From assembly GCA_009829735.1 (NCBI GenBank), contig CM020620.1, forward strand, positions 20,062,020 to 20,126,019: a DNA stretch of 64,000 bases. Direction: 5' to 3'. Positions 62,031 through 64,000 of this stretch are shown here, piece after piece. Within the stretch, counting starts at the first letter, position 1. Each line of letters opens with the position of its first letter. The notes below the pieces were generated by a model. It saw only the letters and a program-made list of their open reading frames with translations, had not been told where the DNA came from and did not search any database. Source of the DNA: Pyropia yezoensis (taxonomy: Eukaryota; Rhodophyta; Bangiophyceae; Bangiales; Bangiaceae). Both the position numbers and the translations under genes were made by a program.

Positions 62031-63661
62031 CTAGTCCACGAGGATGTGCGTGCTGCCGCTCTTCTTCATTGGGTCCAAGCAATGCTCAGCGCACGTTTCG
62101 TACTTCTCTTTCGCGTTCTTCTCCCAGCAGGTGTCCCAGAACTGACAGGCTCTGTGGGGTACCATCTTCCTGAACAGCAACAGAGAAGGTGGTGACTCGG
62201 GGTCCCCGTCTCGAAACCGAAACGCATCCACCGCGAAGTCACGGAGCCCACGTAGGGTGAAGCACGCGTACCCGAGCCGCTTGCATATGTACTGCACTTG
62301 CGGAGCGAAGAATCGAGGCGACACTGGACAGGCAGCGAGCAGCTGCTTGCAAAAGCCCGACAGCTGTCCATAGTCAATGAGCACGGCGGGGTCACGACGA
62401 GGCGCCCCCACATCAGAACCACCGGAAGAACTTGAAGGCTGCTCTTTGTCTATTGACATCGCATCGTCCGTGTCCGAGTCAGACGCAGAACCGCCGGGCG
62501 GCAAGGCGGCGTCACGACGACCTTGGGCTGCCGCGGTGTTCGGTGCCGGGGCAGAAAGTGAGGCCGGAGGAGCGATAGGAAGACCAGCCGGAGCGGTGGC
62601 AGGATGAGCGGCGCGCGCAGCGGCAGGAAGAGCGGCCGGAACGGCGGCAGGAAGAGCGGCGGGCGCAGCGGCAGGCGGACCGGCCGGAGCGGTGGCAGGA
62701 AGAGCGGCGCGCGCAGCGGCAGGAAGAGCGGCCGGAGCGGCGGCAGGAAGAGCGGCGGGCGCAGCGGCAGGCGGACCGGCCGGAGCGGTGGCAGGAAGAG
62801 CGGCGCGCGTAGCGGCAGGAAGAGTGGCCAGAGCGGCGGCAGGAAGAGCGACGGGCGCGGCGGCAGGCGGACCGGCCGGAGCGGTGGCAGGAAGAGCGTC
62901 GCGCGCAGCGGCAGGAAGAGTGGCCGGAGCGGCGGCAGGAAGAGCGGCGGGCGCAGCGGCAGGCGGACCAGCCGGAGCGGTGGCAGGAAGAGCGGCGCGC
63001 GCAGCGGCAGGAAGAGTGGCCAGAGCGGCGGCAGGAAGACCGACCGGTGCGGCGGCAGGCGGACCGACCGGAGCGGTGGCAGAAAGAGCGGCGCGCGCAG
63101 CGGCAGGAAGAGCGGTCGGAGCGGTGGCAGGGAAAGCGGCGGGCGCAGCGGCAGCAAGTGCGGCCGGAGCGGTGGCAGGAAGAGGTTTCAGAGCAGCGAC
63201 ACAAAGAGTGGCGGGGGCTGTGGCAGAAAGTGTGGCCGGAGCAGCGACGGGAAGATCGGCCGTCGGTGTGGCAGGCAGTACTGCGGGATCTGTCGCACTC
63301 GGTTTCCTTGCGCCGGAACCCGAGGGAGGCGGGGAAGCGGCCGGCTGCACCAGCTCCACGGGGCACGCATGTTGCGTGCCCTCGGCAGGTAGGCGCTCAA
63401 TGCGTGGCTCAAGAAACGAGCTGAAGGCCACGATCCTCACGCGGACTGGAGCGTACTGCGGCACATCGTACTCGTCCATCTGGAGAAGGCCGAACGGGCG
63501 TGCGTGCGTCGCCAGTGCCCCAGTGCCTGCGGGGGTAAGATGGCACACGCCTGCGATCGGGGGAGACGGCGTGCACGCGCGCGCAGGGAGTTAAGGAGCA
63601 AGATCTGAAAGAGAACGGCTTGCCCGTCAGTCATGCGTAGTGCATAGGACTTCTCGATCAT
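62031..63661 (-). CDS. Ala/Pro repeat protein with conserved ends; possible OB-fold at the N-terminus
   Basis: The main frame (63548-62031, 505 codons) starts at CHLTPAGTGALATHARPFGL. An upstream segment in another frame, from ATG 63661 (MIEKSYALRMTDGQAVLFQI), probably joins it by a small intron or frameshift near 63570-63600. Read together, MTDGQAVLFQ...ARPFGLLQMDEYDVPQYAPV resembles an RPA1-N-like OB-fold; this is a weak inference. The middle (~residues 110-310) is an Ala/Pro tandem repeat (ALPAAAPAALPAAARAALPA). An acidic Ser patch (SDSDTDDAMSIDKEQPSSSS) follows. The C-terminal ~120 residues are globular with several Cys (FFAPQVQYICKRLGYACFTL; CQFWDTCWEKNAKEKYETCA). Confidence 0.65.
62632..63150. 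repeat. 96-bp tandem repeat, five clear copies
   Basis: The motif GCAGGCGGACC recurs at 62671, 62767, 62863, 62959 and 63055, exactly 96 bp apart each time. The unit equals 32 codons in the minus-strand protein. The period is preserved despite substitutions, so the coding frame is kept. Confidence 0.92.
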
Positions 63662-64000
63662 GAAATTAGGATTTAGCGACGTTCGAAGTCACGGGTACAA
63701 GTCATGACTTATCTGACTAAGTTCGCATCTGTTCTCGAGCTGCTCTCATATACTTGCAGCAGGCAAGCTCCCTCGCGCGCCTGTCAAAAGAGACGCACTG
63801 CACAGTCCGCTGCAGTGGTGCGGTGTCCTCCCCCTTCCGCCTCAGGCATTCATTGATGACCAGCCCATGCCATGAAGCCGAGCACGTTCATGCGCATAGC
63901 AGTATGGGCCGCACTCCCGCCACATCCATCAAACTTTACGCCCCGGCACCAAACGCTGCGGCCAGAGAGGGCACCCCGTCAGCAGGCCGGGCCGTGGTAC
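63662..64000. other. intergenic, upstream of the minus-strand repeat protein
   Basis: AT-richer by local standards. It should contain the promoter of the gene that starts at 63661. No gene or RNA feature was recognised up to the window end. Confidence 0.45.

Noticed and set aside
60284-63548. Helitron
   Set aside because: A Pif1-like helicase is present, but no HUH Rep motif (two His plus Tyr) was found next to it, nor a clear CTRR hairpin end. The helicase stands alone.
1-64000. tRNA and rRNA genes
   Set aside because: No cloverleaf with matching acceptor and T-loop, nor conserved rRNA segment, was recognised by eye. The GGGCCC sequence at 30990 is a primer site complementary to tRNA-iMet, not a tRNA gene.

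Overview
This window is eukaryotic nuclear DNA. It is very GC-rich, and it carries long C and G homopolymer tracts, a GT-AG intron, and three kinds of LTR retrotransposon. One host gene has a plastid-style N-terminal extension (citramalate synthase). The GC bias, low intron density, copia element primed by half-tRNA-iMet and plastid-type enzyme together suggest a bangiophyte red alga (Porphyra/Pyropia-like). That assignment is inference; no marker gene for the lineage lies in the window.

Layout. 0-4.1 kb: unrecognised protein, possibly an exon series, with a weak MULE-transposase-like look. 4.8-5.9 and 13.35-13.6 kb: a G-rich minisatellite split by a complete chromovirus (Ty3/gypsy-1, minus strand, 5900-13347, 844-bp LTRs, target duplication gcgca). 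13.9-14.4 and 29.8-30.3 kb: two copies of a terminal-inverted-repeat MITE family. 14.5-15.7 kb: a second minisatellite. 16.2-17.8 kb: a probable secreted or membrane protein gene. 18.8-22 kb: C/G homopolymer DNA. 22.1-23.3 kb: a membrane-anchored FkbM-type methyltransferase. 24.4-26.8 kb: citramalate synthase in two exons. 30.5-35.6 kb: a Ty1/copia element with one frameshift and a defective 3' LTR. 36.7-39.3 kb: an Upf1-like SF1 helicase. 39.6-39.9 kb: an array of five palindromes. 40.7-42 kb: tandem duplication and poly-G. 42.3-57.6 kb: a broken Fanzor gene. 59.8-61.8 kb: a frameshifted Pif1-like helicase. 62-63.7 kb: a minus-strand protein with an exact 96-bp repeat.

The most interesting locus is the Fanzor (eukaryotic TnpB relative, RNA-guided nuclease family) on the plus strand. 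Its N-terminal part (42301-42788) is cut off from the rest (52444-55209) by a 9650-bp gypsy element (gypsy-2, minus strand, 571-bp LTRs, perfect target duplication gagcg). The C-terminal zinc-ribbon and RuvC-III part (57076-57644) is cut off again by a smaller, internally deleted LTR element. Across the gypsy-2 insertion the frame is continuous; it holds seven in-frame TAG/TAA codons and no TGA before a frameshift near 55.1 kb. The gypsy-2 element also carries a long antisense reading frame between pol and its 3' LTR.

The genes do not form a pathway. The region reads as sparse host genes (FkbM, citramalate synthase, helicases) in a transposon-rich landscape with several nested insertions.
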